Shown one piece after another: positions 28,913 to 37,640 of a DNA stretch of 64,000 nucleotides. The number at the start of each line of letters is the position of its first letter. The first letter of the stretch is position 1. The notes under the pieces are model-generated. The model was given only the letters and a program-made list of their open reading frames with translations, did no database searches and was not told where the DNA came from. The position numbers and the translations under genes are program-made. This DNA comes from Pseudomonas sp. UFMG81 (GTDB lineage: Bacteria; Pseudomonadota; Gammaproteobacteria; Pseudomonadales; Pseudomonadaceae). The stretch spans positions 52,808-116,807 of the forward strand of contig NZ_JACAFQ010000013.1 in NCBI RefSeq assembly GCF_015354575.1, written 5' to 3'.

Positions 28913-29601
28913 ACCACGACAACCAGGGATTGGACTTTTCGACGGTGATCGCCTCCACCGTGCACGACCTGAAGAACTCGCTGTCGGCGCTGATCCAGGC
29001 CCACGACCAATGGTTGGGACGTTTGCCCGAGGAACTGCGTGGCGGCGCCGAGCAGGGCGTGATGGAGCACGAGTTTCGCCACCTCAACGGCATGCTCGTG
29101 CAGCTGCTGGGCTTGTACAAGCTGGGCGTGAACCAGTTACCCATCTGCCCCGACTACCACGAGCTGGAAGATTTCATCGAAGCCCAGCTGGCGGCCCAGG
29201 AAGAGGTGCTCAAGCACCGTGACATCCTGGCCACCTGGCGCATCGACACGGAGAACCCGCTGGGTTTCTTCGACCGGGAACTGGTCGCATCGGTGATTGC
29301 CAACGTCATCACCAACGCCACCCGCTATGCCGGCCATGCGCTGCTGATCGGCATCGAGGAAGAGGGCGAGCAGTTGGTGATCAGCGTCAACGACGACGGC
29401 GCCGGTTATCCACAGCGCATGCTCGAGCGCCAACTGGATTATGTGCAGGGCATCGACCCGCAAAGCGGCAGCACCGGGCTGGGCCTGTACTTTGCCGCGC
29501 GCATCGCCGCGCTGCATGAGCGCAATGGTGTGCGCGGGCGGATCGAGATTGCCAATGGCGGGACGTTGGGGGGTGGGTTGTTCCGCTTGTATCTCCCTTG
29601 A
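28909..29601 (+). CDS. Small soluble histidine kinase
   Basis: 230 residues. H-box with His19 in STVHDLKNSLSAL, then a helical dimerisation segment and an HATPase domain with N-box NVITNATRY (Asn136), G1 box NDDGAGYP and G2 box SGSTGLGLYFA. No sensor domain and no membrane segment. It must sense through partner proteins or the TPR regulator encoded just before it, to which it is coupled by a 4-base overlap. Function unknown. Confidence 0.88.
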   Translation: MNHDNQGLDFSTVIASTVHDLKNSLSALIQAHDQWLGRLPEELRGGAEQGVMEHEFRHLNGMLVQLLGLYKLGVNQLPICPDYHELEDFIEAQLAAQEEVLKHRDILATWRIDTENPLGFFDRELVASVIANVITNATRYAGHALLIGIEEEGEQLVISVNDDGAGYPQRMLERQLDYVQGIDPQSGSTGLGLYFAARIAALHERNGVRGRIEIANGGTLGGGLFRLYLP

Positions 29602-30109
29602 ATGGCCAGTATTCAAGCGAAGCAATTCCGTCTCAGGGGCAGGTGATTCCTTTTCTCGTGTAGGCTCATTCCTTGGATGCAGAGCTGGGCGTCCAGGGTC
29701 TTTTATTCAGTGTCTGAAGTGCCTACTAATGCGGCTTCAATGCATCTCAGGAGTCGCATCTGTGAAAAACACTGGAAGAGAATGTCTGCCCCCTCGCAGC
29801 AAGAGGCGTCCGCCAAAGCATCGGACCAGACCTCGATATGATCTTGAAAACCTGCTGAGTCAGTGTGACTTGCGGGCACCCGATCCCAAAGACCTCCAAG
29901 CCTGGAACAACATGCGCCCTGTTGGCTTGGAGATCTGTTGAAACTGGGGCGTTTTATTTACGCGGTTGCGGTATTGCCCACATGGCAGGGGATAAAGGCG
30001 CTTAATCTGAGCCAGATGCTCGGTTGGCGAATTGAGCCATGTATTAGCCTTCAGTGCTTCTCTCGCGTAACTTTGTTGTGTCTTTCTCGATAATCCCTGT
30101 CAGGCCAGC
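29602..30109. other. 508-base intergenic region holding a MazE-like remnant
   Basis: No complete gene. The bases from 29831 to 29941 encode an antitoxin tail (see that entry). From 29942 to 30109 I see no MazF coding remnant. The promoter of the metallo-hydrolase gene must lie here. The base composition is lower in G+C than the neighbours (by eye), as expected for decayed accessory DNA. Confidence 0.6.
29831..29941 (+). pseudogene. MazE/ChpI-like antitoxin C-terminal fragment
   Basis: The plus frame reads PRYDLENLLSQCDLRAP, then DPKDLQAWNNMRPVGLEIC and stop. This fits the C-terminus of MazE-type antitoxins (pattern PRYxLxxLLxQCDxxAP then WxxxxPVGxE). The upstream part has no AbrB-like DNA-binding domain, and no MazF follows. 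From memory, KT2440 carries a mazEF-type locus (PP_0770-PP_0771) at this point. I infer that the toxin and antitoxin head have been deleted here. A short expressed peptide is not excluded. Confidence 0.5.
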
Positions 30110-30754
30110 ATGAATTCACTGACCACCACTCTAATTCGCGAAACCTTCCCCGTCGGCCCGTTGCAGTGCAACTGCACCCTGATCGGTGACCCGGTCAGCA
30201 AGAAGGCCATCGTCGTCGACCCGGGCGGCGACGAGCAGAAGATTCTCGCCCGCCTGCAACACCATGGCCTGACCTTGGTGAGCATCATCCACACCCACGC
30301 CCATTTCGACCATTTCCTCGCCTCGGGCAAGCTCAAGGAACTGACCGGTGCCACCCTGCACCTGCACAAGGCCGACCAGCCGTTGTGGGACAACCTGGAA
30401 ATGCAGTGCCAGATGTTCTGCGTGCCCTACACGCCGGTGCCGTCGCCGGACCGTTGGCTGAGCGATGACGAGGAGCTGGCCTGCGGTTGCGGCGTGGCGC
30501 TGCACACACCGGGGCATACCCCAGGTTCGATGAGTTTCTGGTTCGCCGAGCACAAGCTGCTGATCGCCGGCGACACCCTGTTCCGCCGCGGTGTCGGCCG
30601 CACCGATTTGTGGGGGGGCGACCAGCGGGCTATCGTTCGTTCCATCAAGGAGCGGCTGTACCGCCTGGATGAAGAGGCCATCGTGGTGACCGGCCATGGC
30701 CCGGACACCCGCCTCGGCGACGAGATGCGCGAGAACCCGTTCGTGCGCGCCTGA
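30110..30754 (+). CDS. Metallo-beta-lactamase-fold hydrolase (glyoxalase II-like)
   Basis: 214 residues. Zinc-binding HxHxDH motif in HTHAHFDH (His63, His65, Asp67, His68), then LHTPGHTPGSMSFW and LIAGDTLFRRGVGRTDL, and a C-terminal VVTGHGPDTRLG. These are the signature blocks of glyoxalase II-like and YcbL-type hydrolases. Likely hydrolyses a thioester such as S-lactoylglutathione, but the substrate is not settled. Monocistronic. Confidence 0.9.
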   Translation: MNSLTTTLIRETFPVGPLQCNCTLIGDPVSKKAIVVDPGGDEQKILARLQHHGLTLVSIIHTHAHFDHFLASGKLKELTGATLHLHKADQPLWDNLEMQCQMFCVPYTPVPSPDRWLSDDEELACGCGVALHTPGHTPGSMSFWFAEHKLLIAGDTLFRRGVGRTDLWGGDQRAIVRSIKERLYRLDEEAIVVTGHGPDTRLGDEMRENPFVRA

Positions 30755-30849
30755 GGTTTCATGGAATTTTTTCGCCTCGCTGCAATCCAAGGCCGGCACA
30801 GGTCCGCATACGATCCCGTGCACTTTTGAATTTCAGTAGGAGCTTGTCC

Positions 30850-31569
30850 ATGTTCACCATGCGTCGTTTGATTATCGTCGCTACCGCCGCCGCCCTGATG
30901 TCCGGTTGTGCCAGCCCCAACCCCTATGACGGCCAGGGCCAGGCGCAGGGCTCCACAGGGATGAGCAAGACCGCCAAATACGGTGGCCTGGGCGCGCTGG
31001 CCGGCGCCATCGCCGGTGCCGCCATCGACCACAACAACCGTGGCAAGGGTGCGCTGATCGGCGCCGCCGCGGTGGGTGCCGCCGCCGCGGGTTACGGCTA
31101 CTACGCCGACAAGCAGGAAGCCGAACTGCGTGCCAAGATGGCCAACACCGGCGTCGAAGTGCAGCGCCAGGGCGACCAGATCAAGCTGATCATGCCGGGC
31201 AACATCACCTTCGCCACCGATTCGGCGAACATCTCCCCAAGTTTCTACGCGCCGCTGAACAACCTCGCCGGCTCGTTCAAGCAGTTCAACCAGAACACCA
31301 TCGAGGTGGTTGGTTTCACCGACAGCACCGGCAGCCGCCAGCACAACATGGACCTGTCGCAGCGCCGTGCCCAGGCGGTCAGCACCTACCTGACCTCGCA
31401 GGGTGTCGACCCGTCGCGGGTCAGTGTGCGCGGCCTGGGCCCAGACCAGCCGATCGCCAGCAACGCCGATGCCAATGGCCGTGCGCAGAACCGTCGGGTG
31501 GAGGTCAACCTGAAGCCGATTCCTGGGCAGCAGTATGACCAGCAGGGTACCGTTCAGCAGTATCCGTAA
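30850..31569 (+). CDS. OmpA-family lipoprotein (YiaD-like)
   Basis: 239 residues. Lipobox LMSGC (Cys20), then a glycine-zipper stretch (YGGLGALAGAIAGAAIDHNN) and a C-terminal OmpA/peptidoglycan-binding domain: GFTDSTGS, NMDLSQRRAQAVSTYL and NRRVEVNLKP. Anchors the outer membrane to peptidoglycan. The ATG at 30850 has AGGAG 7 bases upstream; an earlier TTG is less likely. Terminator follows. Confidence 0.93.
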   Translation: MFTMRRLIIVATAAALMSGCASPNPYDGQGQAQGSTGMSKTAKYGGLGALAGAIAGAAIDHNNRGKGALIGAAAVGAAAAGYGYYADKQEAELRAKMANTGVEVQRQGDQIKLIMPGNITFATDSANISPSFYAPLNNLAGSFKQFNQNTIEVVGFTDSTGSRQHNMDLSQRRAQAVSTYLTSQGVDPSRVSVRGLGPDQPIASNADANGRAQNRRVEVNLKPIPGQQYDQQGTVQQYP

Positions 31570-31580
31570 GGCTTGAAGCC

Positions 31581-31607
31581 AAAAGGGGCCGCGCAGCGGC
31601 CCTTTTT
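31581..31607. terminator. Rho-independent terminator
   Basis: AAAAGGGGCCGC-GCA-GCGGCCCTTTTT, symmetric, so it serves both the OmpA-like gene and pta, which converge here. Confidence 0.9.
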
Positions 31608-31611
31608 CATT

Positions 31612-33702
31612 TCAACGTACGGTGCTGGCCTGGATCGCCGTCAACGCGATGGTATGCACGATATCGTCCACCTGCGCCCCGCGTGGCAGGTCGTTCACCG
31701 GTTTGCGCAAGCCTTGCAGCATCGGCCCGAGGCTGACGCAGTCGGCGCTGCGCTGCACCGCCTTGTGGGTGGTGTTGCCGGTGTTCAGGTCGGGGAACAC
31801 GAACACCGTGGCGCGCCCGGCCACCGGGCTTGCCGGTGCCAACTGGCGGGCGATGTCCGGGTTGGCTGCGGCGTCGTACTGCAAGGGGCCGTCGATCAGC
31901 AGGTCGTGCTCGGCCTGCTGCGCCAGGCGCGTGGCTTCACGAACCTTCTCCACCTCCTCGTCACTGGCCGCCGAATCGCTCGAGTAACTGAGCATCGCCA
32001 CCCGCGGCGCAATGCCAAACGACTCGGCCGACTCGGCGCTCTGCCGGGCAATCTCGGCCAGCTCCGCGGCGCTGGGGTGCGGGTTCATCACGCAGTCGCC
32101 GTAGACCAGCACCTGGTCGGGGAACAGCATGAAGAACACCGAGGACACCAGGCTCGAGCCCGGCGCGGTCTTGATCAGTTGCAGGGCTGGGCGGATGGTG
32201 TTGGCGGTCGAATGCACCAGCCCCGAAACCAGGCCATCGACTTCGCCCAGGGCCAGCATCATGGTGCCGATCACCACCGGGTCTTCCAGCTGTTGTTCGG
32301 CCATCGGCGCGTTGAGGTTCTTGCTCTTGCGCAGGTCGACCATTGGCTCGACATAGCGGCCACGGATCAGTTCGGGGTCGAGCACTTCCAGGTCCGGCGG
32401 CAGGCTGATGCCCTGGGCGCGGGCCACCGCCTGCACCTCTTCAGGCTTGGCCAACAGTACGCAACGGGCGATGCCGCGCGCCTGGCACAGGGCGGCGGCC
32501 TGCACCAGCAGGGGTTCTGCGCCTTCGGGCAGGACGATGCGCTTGTTGGCTTGCTGGGCCCGCTGGATCAGTTGGTAGCGGAACACCGCCGGTGACAGGC
32601 GCAGCTCGCGTGGCGTGCCACAGCGCTGGTGCAGCCAGGCGGCGTCGAGGTGGCTGGCGACGAAGTCGGTGATGAACTCGGCGCGCTCGCGATCGTCCAC
32701 CGGGATCTCGCGGTTCAGCGAGTTGAGCTGGTTGGCAGTGTCGTAGGAGCCGGTGCTCACCGACAGGATAGGCAGGCCAGCCTGCAGGGCGCCGTGGCAC
32801 AAACCCAGGATGCGCGGGTCGGGCTTGCTGTCGCTGGTCAGCAGCAAGCCGGCCAAGGGCACGCCGTTGATCGCCGCCAGGCTCACGGCGAGGATGATGT
32901 CGTCGCGATCTCCAGGGGTTACCACCAGCGTGCCCGAGGTGAGCAACGGCACGGTATTGGCCACGGTGCGGGCGCAGATGATGATCTTGTTCATGCGCCG
33001 CTGCTCGTAGTCACCGGCATTGAGCACCTGGGCGCCGAGCAGTTCGGCCACGTCGCGGGTACGCGGTGCGTTGAGGTCGGGTTGGTAGGGGATGCAGCCG
33101 AGCAGGCGGAAGTCGTCGCCGCGCAGCAGCGGCGAGTGTTCGCGCAGGCGGGTGGCGAAATCGGCCATGCTCTCGTCGGTGCGCACCTTGTTGAGGATCA
33201 CCCCCAGCACCTTCGGGTCGCGCGGGCCACCATACAGCTGGGCCTGCAGTTCGACGCGCCCGGACAGCTCGCTCAACACCTCGTTCTCCGGCGCCGATAC
33301 CAGGATCACCTCGGCATCCAGGCTCTTGGCCAGGTGCAGGTTGACCCTTGCTGCGTAGCTGGCATGGCGGGTGGGCACCATGCCTTCGACCACCACCACA
33401 TCCTTGCCGACGCAGGCTTGCTGGTAGAGGCGGATGATTTCTTCGAGCAGTTCGTCCAGCTGGCCGTCACCCAGCATGCGCTCGACATGGCCAAGGCTCA
33501 GCGGTGTGGGCGGCTTGATGCCATGGGTGCGGGCGACCAGTTCGCTGGAGCGCTCCGGGCCGGTGTCGCCGGGGTGCGGTTGGGCGATCGGCTTGAAGAA
33601 GCCGACCTTCAGCCCGGCGCGCTCCAAGGTGCGCACCAGGCCCAGGCTGATGGAGGTCAGGCCGACACCGAAATCGGTGGGCGCAATGAAAAATGTCTGC
33701 AT
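31612..33702 (-). CDS. pta: Phosphate acetyltransferase
   Basis: 696 residues. Converts acetyl-CoA and phosphate to acetyl-phosphate. Three-part layout of long Pta enzymes: N-terminal P-loop-like domain (FIAPTDFGVGLTSISLGL), central DRTGG domain (LLTSGTLVVTPGDRDDIILAV) and C-terminal PTA domain (RIVLPEGAEPLLVQAAAL, LSYSSDSAASDEEV, DGPLQYDAA, FVFPDLNTGN). Start at MQTFFIAPTDFG (33702). Preceded by a DUF3565 gene on the same strand, 32 bases away. Confidence 0.95.
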   Translation of the reverse strand: MQTFFIAPTDFGVGLTSISLGLVRTLERAGLKVGFFKPIAQPHPGDTGPERSSELVARTHGIKPPTPLSLGHVERMLGDGQLDELLEEIIRLYQQACVGKDVVVVEGMVPTRHASYAARVNLHLAKSLDAEVILVSAPENEVLSELSGRVELQAQLYGGPRDPKVLGVILNKVRTDESMADFATRLREHSPLLRGDDFRLLGCIPYQPDLNAPRTRDVAELLGAQVLNAGDYEQRRMNKIIICARTVANTVPLLTSGTLVVTPGDRDDIILAVSLAAINGVPLAGLLLTSDSKPDPRILGLCHGALQAGLPILSVSTGSYDTANQLNSLNREIPVDDRERAEFITDFVASHLDAAWLHQRCGTPRELRLSPAVFRYQLIQRAQQANKRIVLPEGAEPLLVQAAALCQARGIARCVLLAKPEEVQAVARAQGISLPPDLEVLDPELIRGRYVEPMVDLRKSKNLNAPMAEQQLEDPVVIGTMMLALGEVDGLVSGLVHSTANTIRPALQLIKTAPGSSLVSSVFFMLFPDQVLVYGDCVMNPHPSAAELAEIARQSAESAESFGIAPRVAMLSYSSDSAASDEEVEKVREATRLAQQAEHDLLIDGPLQYDAAANPDIARQLAPASPVAGRATVFVFPDLNTGNTTHKAVQRSADCVSLGPMLQGLRKPVNDLPRGAQVDDIVHTIALTAIQASTVR

Positions 33703-33734
33703 GCGTGCTTCTCGAAATAAGCGGTGCAAGGAGT

Positions 33735-34037
33735 TCAACGGCCAAGGGTATCGCTAACCGCCCCCTGGGCGCACCAGCCGCAGGCAAATGCCTGGCCGAT
33801 CCGGCGCTGGCGCTCGCTGGCATCGAGTACCCAGGGGCGCGCCTGCCAGGGAGGTTGATGGCGCAGGTGCTGGGTGTGGCCGCAGGACAGCTCGACCACC
33901 CAGTGGCCTTCCTCGTCCTGGTGGAAACCGGTGATCAGACTGACGGGCAGCCCTTCGTCCAAGGTCGGTTCGCAATCGGTCGGTGCCTTGGTTACACTTC
34001 CCCGCTCTACATTCTTTTGCAAAAGGTCCTGCCCCAT
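33735..34037 (-). CDS. DUF3565 small protein
   Basis: About 100 residues. The core SLITGFHQDEEGHWVVELSCGHTQHLRHQPPWQ matches DUF3565, with Cys and His residues that could bind a metal. The ending is CGWCAQG. The start is uncertain: the ATG at 34037 overlaps the divergent slyD start, and there is no clear ribosome site for it. A TTG at about 33962 or 34022 is also possible. It precedes pta by 32 bases and is probably in the same transcript. Function unknown. Confidence 0.65.
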   Translation of the reverse strand: MGQDLLQKNVERGSVTKAPTDCEPTLDEGLPVSLITGFHQDEEGHWVVELSCGHTQHLRHQPPWQARPWVLDASERQRRIGQAFACGWCAQGAVSDTLGR

Positions 34038-34521
34038 GCTGATCGCCGCCAACAAGGCTGTCTCCATCGACTATACCCTGACCAATGATGCCGGTGAGAC
34101 CATCGACAGCTCCGCCGGCGGTGCGCCGCTGGTTTACCTGCACGGTGCCGGCAACATCATCCCGGGCCTGGAAAAAGCCCTGGAAGGCAAGCAGGCAGGT
34201 GACGAGCTGGAAGTTGCCATCGAGCCTGAAGACGCCTACGGCGAATACTCGGCCGAACTGGTCAGCACCCTGAACCGCAGTCTGTTCGAAGGCGTCGACC
34301 AGCTGGAAGTCGGCATGCAGTTCCACGCTTCGGCACCCGATGGCCAGATGCAGATCGTCACCATCCGCGACATCGACGGCGACGACGTCACCGTTGACGG
34401 CAACCACCCGCTGGCCGGCCAGCGCCTGAACTTCAAGGTCAAGGTTGTTGACGTACGTGACGCCAGCGAAGAAGAAATCGCTCACCGTCACATCCACGGT
34501 GAAGGTGGCCATCACCACTGA
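34036..34521 (+). CDS. slyD: FKBP-type peptidyl-prolyl isomerase SlyD-like
   Basis: 161 residues. FKBP fold with insert-in-flap chaperone domain. Recognisable stretches: SIDYTLTNDAGETIDSS, PLVYLHGAGNIIPGLEKALEG and EDAYGEYSAELV. The His tail HRHIHGEGGHHH ends the protein and could bind Ni or Zn as in SlyD, although the tail is short. AAGG lies about 9 bases before the ATG. It assists folding and nickel handling in the cytoplasm. Confidence 0.92.
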   Translation: MLIAANKAVSIDYTLTNDAGETIDSSAGGAPLVYLHGAGNIIPGLEKALEGKQAGDELEVAIEPEDAYGEYSAELVSTLNRSLFEGVDQLEVGMQFHASAPDGQMQIVTIRDIDGDDVTVDGNHPLAGQRLNFKVKVVDVRDASEEEIAHRHIHGEGGHHH

Positions 34522-34660
34522 TTTTCTGCGCTAAGCTCAGACAGTCGCCAGGCGCTCGGGCAAGCCGGACATCCTTCGGGAGTGGACGGTTTGGCCGCGC
34601 GCCTTTTTAGTGGGCGGGATTCGCCCCAGCGGCAACCGGGAACCTGAGAGGGGAATCAAC

Positions 34661-35143
34661 ATGAGTGCATTTCACGACCTGACGTTGACGGCGCTGAACG
34701 GCGAGGAACTGCCCCTTGCCCCGTTCAAGGGCCAGGTGGTGCTGGTGGTCAATGTCGCCTCCAAATGCGGCCTGACGCCGCAGTACGCTTCGCTGGAAGC
34801 ACTGCACCAGCAGTTCAAGGGCAAGGGCTTCAATGTGCTGGGGTTGCCGTGCAACCAGTTTGCCGGCCAAGAGCCCGGCAGCGAAAAGGAGATCCAGGAG
34901 TTCTGCCGCCTCAACTACGGCGTGAGCTTCCCGCTGGGGGCCAAGCTCGAGGTCAACGGCCCGCAGCGCCATTCGCTGTACCGTCTGCTGGCAGGCGAGG
35001 GCGCCGAGTTCCCAGGGGACATCACCTGGAACTTCGAGAAATTCCTGGTAGGCAAGGATGGCCGTGTGCTGGCGCGCTTTGCGCCGCGTACCGCGCCGGA
35101 CGACCCAACCGTAGTGCAGGCGATCGAGAAGGCCCTGGCCTGA
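34661..35143 (+). CDS. Glutathione peroxidase-like thiol peroxidase
   Basis: 160 residues. Catalytic tetrad: Cys36 in VASKCGLTPQ, Gln70 in CNQFAGQEPG, Trp123 in TWNFEKFL and the Asn that follows. The peroxidatic residue is Cys, not Sec. BtuE-like enzymes reduce peroxides with thioredoxin. The ATG at 34661 follows a GAGAGGGG region at about 9 bases. Monocistronic. Confidence 0.93.
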   Translation: MSAFHDLTLTALNGEELPLAPFKGQVVLVVNVASKCGLTPQYASLEALHQQFKGKGFNVLGLPCNQFAGQEPGSEKEIQEFCRLNYGVSFPLGAKLEVNGPQRHSLYRLLAGEGAEFPGDITWNFEKFLVGKDGRVLARFAPRTAPDDPTVVQAIEKALA

Positions 35144-35168
35144 TATCCAGTTTGCTTGTAGCGACAGG

Positions 35169-35214
35169 TTCGCCGGCAAGCCGGCTCCTACGGGGCCGGT
35201 GTAGTCGGCGAATG
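35169..35214. repeat. REP-like element, partial
   Basis: TTCGCCGGCAAGCCGGCTCCTAC, then a weak right side (GTAGTCGGCGAA). Single REP head with an altered second arm. Confidence 0.6.
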
Positions 35215-35315
35215 ATCTGGGGGATACCCCTCGATCACTCCAATCAATAATGCTGTGCCCACCCCCACGCTCCCCCTAAGCTCAGGCGCATTTCCTCACC
35301 TGTCGGGAGCGCCAC

Positions 35316-36419
35316 ATGGCCAGCAACCCTCTGTTCCAGCCCTTCACCCTTGGCACCCTCGACCTGCCGACCCGTGTGGTCATGGCACCGATGACCCGCA
35401 CCTTCTGCCCCGGTGGCGTACCCCATGATGGCGTGGTCGACTACTACCGCCGCCGCGCCGCCGCCGGTGTTGGCCTGATCATCACCGAAGGCACCACGGT
35501 CGGCCACAAGGCCGCCAACGGCTACCCCAACGTGCCGCGCTTTCACGGCGAAGATGCCCTGGCCGGATGGCGGCGCGTGGTCGAGGCGGTGCACGCCGAA
35601 GGCGGGCGCATCGTGCCGCAGCTGTGGCATGTGGGCAGCGTGCGCCGCGTGGGTACCGAACCGGATGGCGAAGTCCCGGGCTACGGCCCCAGCGGCAAGG
35701 AAAAGGATGGCCAGGTGCTGGTCCATGGCATGAGCCACGACGATATCCGCGAGGTGATCGCCGCGTTCGCCCAGGCCGCCCGCGATGCCCAGGCCATTGG
35801 CATGGACGGCGTGGAGATCCATGGTGCCCACGGCTACCTGATCGATCAGTTCTTCTGGGAGGCCAGCAACCGTCGCGATGACCAATACGGCGGCGACCTG
35901 GCCGCCCGCTCGCGCTTTGCCATCGAACTGATCCAGGCCGTGCGCGCAGCGGTCGGCCCGGATTTCCCGATCATCTTCCGTTTCTCCCAATGGAAGCAGC
36001 AGGACTACAACGCGCGCCTGGTGCAAACCCCCGAGGCCCTGGGGGCGTTCCTCGCGCCGCTGGCCGAAGCGGGTGTGGATATCTTTCACTGCTCCACCCG
36101 GCGTTTCTGGGAGCCGGAGTTCGACGGCAGCGACCTCAACCTGGCCGGCTGGACCCGCCAGCTCACCGGCAAGCCGACCATTACCGTGGGCAGCGTAGGC
36201 CTGGATGGCGAGTTCCTGCAGTTCATGGTCGCCACCGACAAGGTGGCCAAGCCGGCCAGCCTGGAAGGCTTGCTGCGCCGGTTGCAGGCCGAGGAATTCG
36301 ACCTGGTGGCCGTGGGCCGCGCCTTGCTGGTGGACGCGCAGTGGGCGCAGAAGGTACGTGACGGGCGCGAAGCCGATGTGCTGCCGTTCAGCCGCGAGGC
36401 ACTGACGACCCTGGCTTGA
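35316..36419 (+). CDS. Old yellow enzyme family NADH:flavin oxidoreductase
   Basis: 367 residues. FMN-dependent ene-reductase. Motifs: RVVMAPMTRTFCPGGVP at the N-terminus, EIHGAHGYLIDQFFW (substrate-binding His region), GPDFPIIFRFSQWKQQDYN and the C-terminal DLVAVGRALLVDAQW (phosphate binding). The ATG at 35316 has CGGGAGC about 6 bases upstream. It reduces activated alkenes; the natural substrate is unknown. Its last 32 bases overlap the end of the convergent glycosyltransferase gene. Confidence 0.93.
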   Translation: MASNPLFQPFTLGTLDLPTRVVMAPMTRTFCPGGVPHDGVVDYYRRRAAAGVGLIITEGTTVGHKAANGYPNVPRFHGEDALAGWRRVVEAVHAEGGRIVPQLWHVGSVRRVGTEPDGEVPGYGPSGKEKDGQVLVHGMSHDDIREVIAAFAQAARDAQAIGMDGVEIHGAHGYLIDQFFWEASNRRDDQYGGDLAARSRFAIELIQAVRAAVGPDFPIIFRFSQWKQQDYNARLVQTPEALGAFLAPLAEAGVDIFHCSTRRFWEPEFDGSDLNLAGWTRQLTGKPTITVGSVGLDGEFLQFMVATDKVAKPASLEGLLRRLQAEEFDLVAVGRALLVDAQWAQKVRDGREADVLPFSREALTTLA

Positions 36420-37605
36420 TCCCGATAGCGCCGCCGTGGGCCTGCTCGCCGATGTGCGCAGGCCCTTGGCTGGCATCGCGCAGATAACCCTCGAACTGTT
36501 CGACGATGGCCGGCCATCCCTGGCGGCTGGCGTGCTGGCGGGCATTCAGGCGCACCCTGCGCAGGGTTTCGCCTTCCTCCAGCAACCAGCAAGCGGCATC
36601 GATGAACCCCGCCTGGTCGCCGGGCATGGCCAGTGCGCCGCTGTGGCCATGGCGGATGTGCTGGGCAGCGGCGGCCTCGTCGTAGGCGACCACCGCCAGC
36701 CCCGAGGCCATCGCTTCGAGCACCACGTTGCCGAAGGTCTCGGTCAGGCTTGGGAACAGGAACAGATCGCCGCTGGCATAGTGCTCGGCCAGCACCTCCC
36801 CGCGTTGCGCGCCACAGAACACCGCATCCGGCAGTTGCTGTGCGAGGCTGGCGCGTTGCGGGCCATCACCGACCACGATCAGGCGCAGGCGCTGTTGTGG
36901 ATAACTGTTCTGCAAGGCCTCCATGCACGGGCGCAGCAGGGCCAGGTTCTTCTCCGCGGCCAGGCGCCCCACATGCAGCACGGCGATATCCTCCGGCGCC
37001 AGCCCCCACTGTTCGCGCAGGGCCTGGCTGCGCCGCGCCGGGTTGAACAGGCAGGCATCCACACCCCTGGCCATCAGGCCCAGGCGCTCGAACCCGCGGC
37101 GTTCCAGCTCCAGGCGCTGGCTGGCGCTGGGCACCAGGGTGATCGCCGTGCGCCGGTGGAACCAGCGCAGGTAGTGGGTCAGCAGCCGGGCCAGCAGGCC
37201 TAGGCCATACTGCCCGGAGTACTGCGGGAAATTGGTGTGAAAACCACTGACCACGGCGATGCCCAGGCGCCGGGCGGCACGCAGTGCACTCAGCCCCAGC
37301 GGGCCTTCGGTGGCGATGTACAGCACATCGGGCCGTTGCCGGCGCCAGCGGCGCAACAGCTTGTGCATCGACACCTCGCCCCACTGCAACCCGGGGTAGC
37401 CCGGCAATGGCCAGCCCCGGCACAGCAGCAGGTCGTCCGCGCTGGCGGGCACGCTGTCGCTCGCCTGGCGCGGTCGGATCACCTCGACGTGGTGGCCGCG
37501 CAGGCGCAGCCCTTCGCTCAGCCGGCCAAGGGTATTGGCCACGCCGTTGATCTCGGGAGGGAAGGTTTCGCTGACCAGGGTGATACGCAGGGGGGCTGTA
37601 TTCAT
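36388..37605 (-). CDS. GT4-family glycosyltransferase (MgtA/SqdX-like)
   Basis: 405 residues. GT-B fold: SETFPPEINGVANTLGRL at the N-terminus, VVSGFHTNFPQYSG, VLHVGRLAAEKN at the donor domain, and the ExxxxxxxE nucleotide-sugar motif in ETFGNVVLEAMASG. Relatives include MgtA and SqdX-like glycolipid transferases, which use diacylglycerol. No good ribosome site precedes the ATG at 37605. A PHO-box-like triple repeat sits upstream (37641-37669), so phosphate-starvation lipid remodelling is plausible. Overlaps the convergent OYE gene by 32 bases. Confidence 0.88.
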   Translation of the reverse strand: MNTAPLRITLVSETFPPEINGVANTLGRLSEGLRLRGHHVEVIRPRQASDSVPASADDLLLCRGWPLPGYPGLQWGEVSMHKLLRRWRRQRPDVLYIATEGPLGLSALRAARRLGIAVVSGFHTNFPQYSGQYGLGLLARLLTHYLRWFHRRTAITLVPSASQRLELERRGFERLGLMARGVDACLFNPARRSQALREQWGLAPEDIAVLHVGRLAAEKNLALLRPCMEALQNSYPQQRLRLIVVGDGPQRASLAQQLPDAVFCGAQRGEVLAEHYASGDLFLFPSLTETFGNVVLEAMASGLAVVAYDEAAAAQHIRHGHSGALAMPGDQAGFIDAACWLLEEGETLRRVRLNARQHASRQGWPAIVEQFEGYLRDASQGPAHIGEQAHGGAIGIKPGSSVPRG

Positions 37606-37640
37606 GACAAAAATTTTCTGCCGCCTGGATTGCGCCCATG

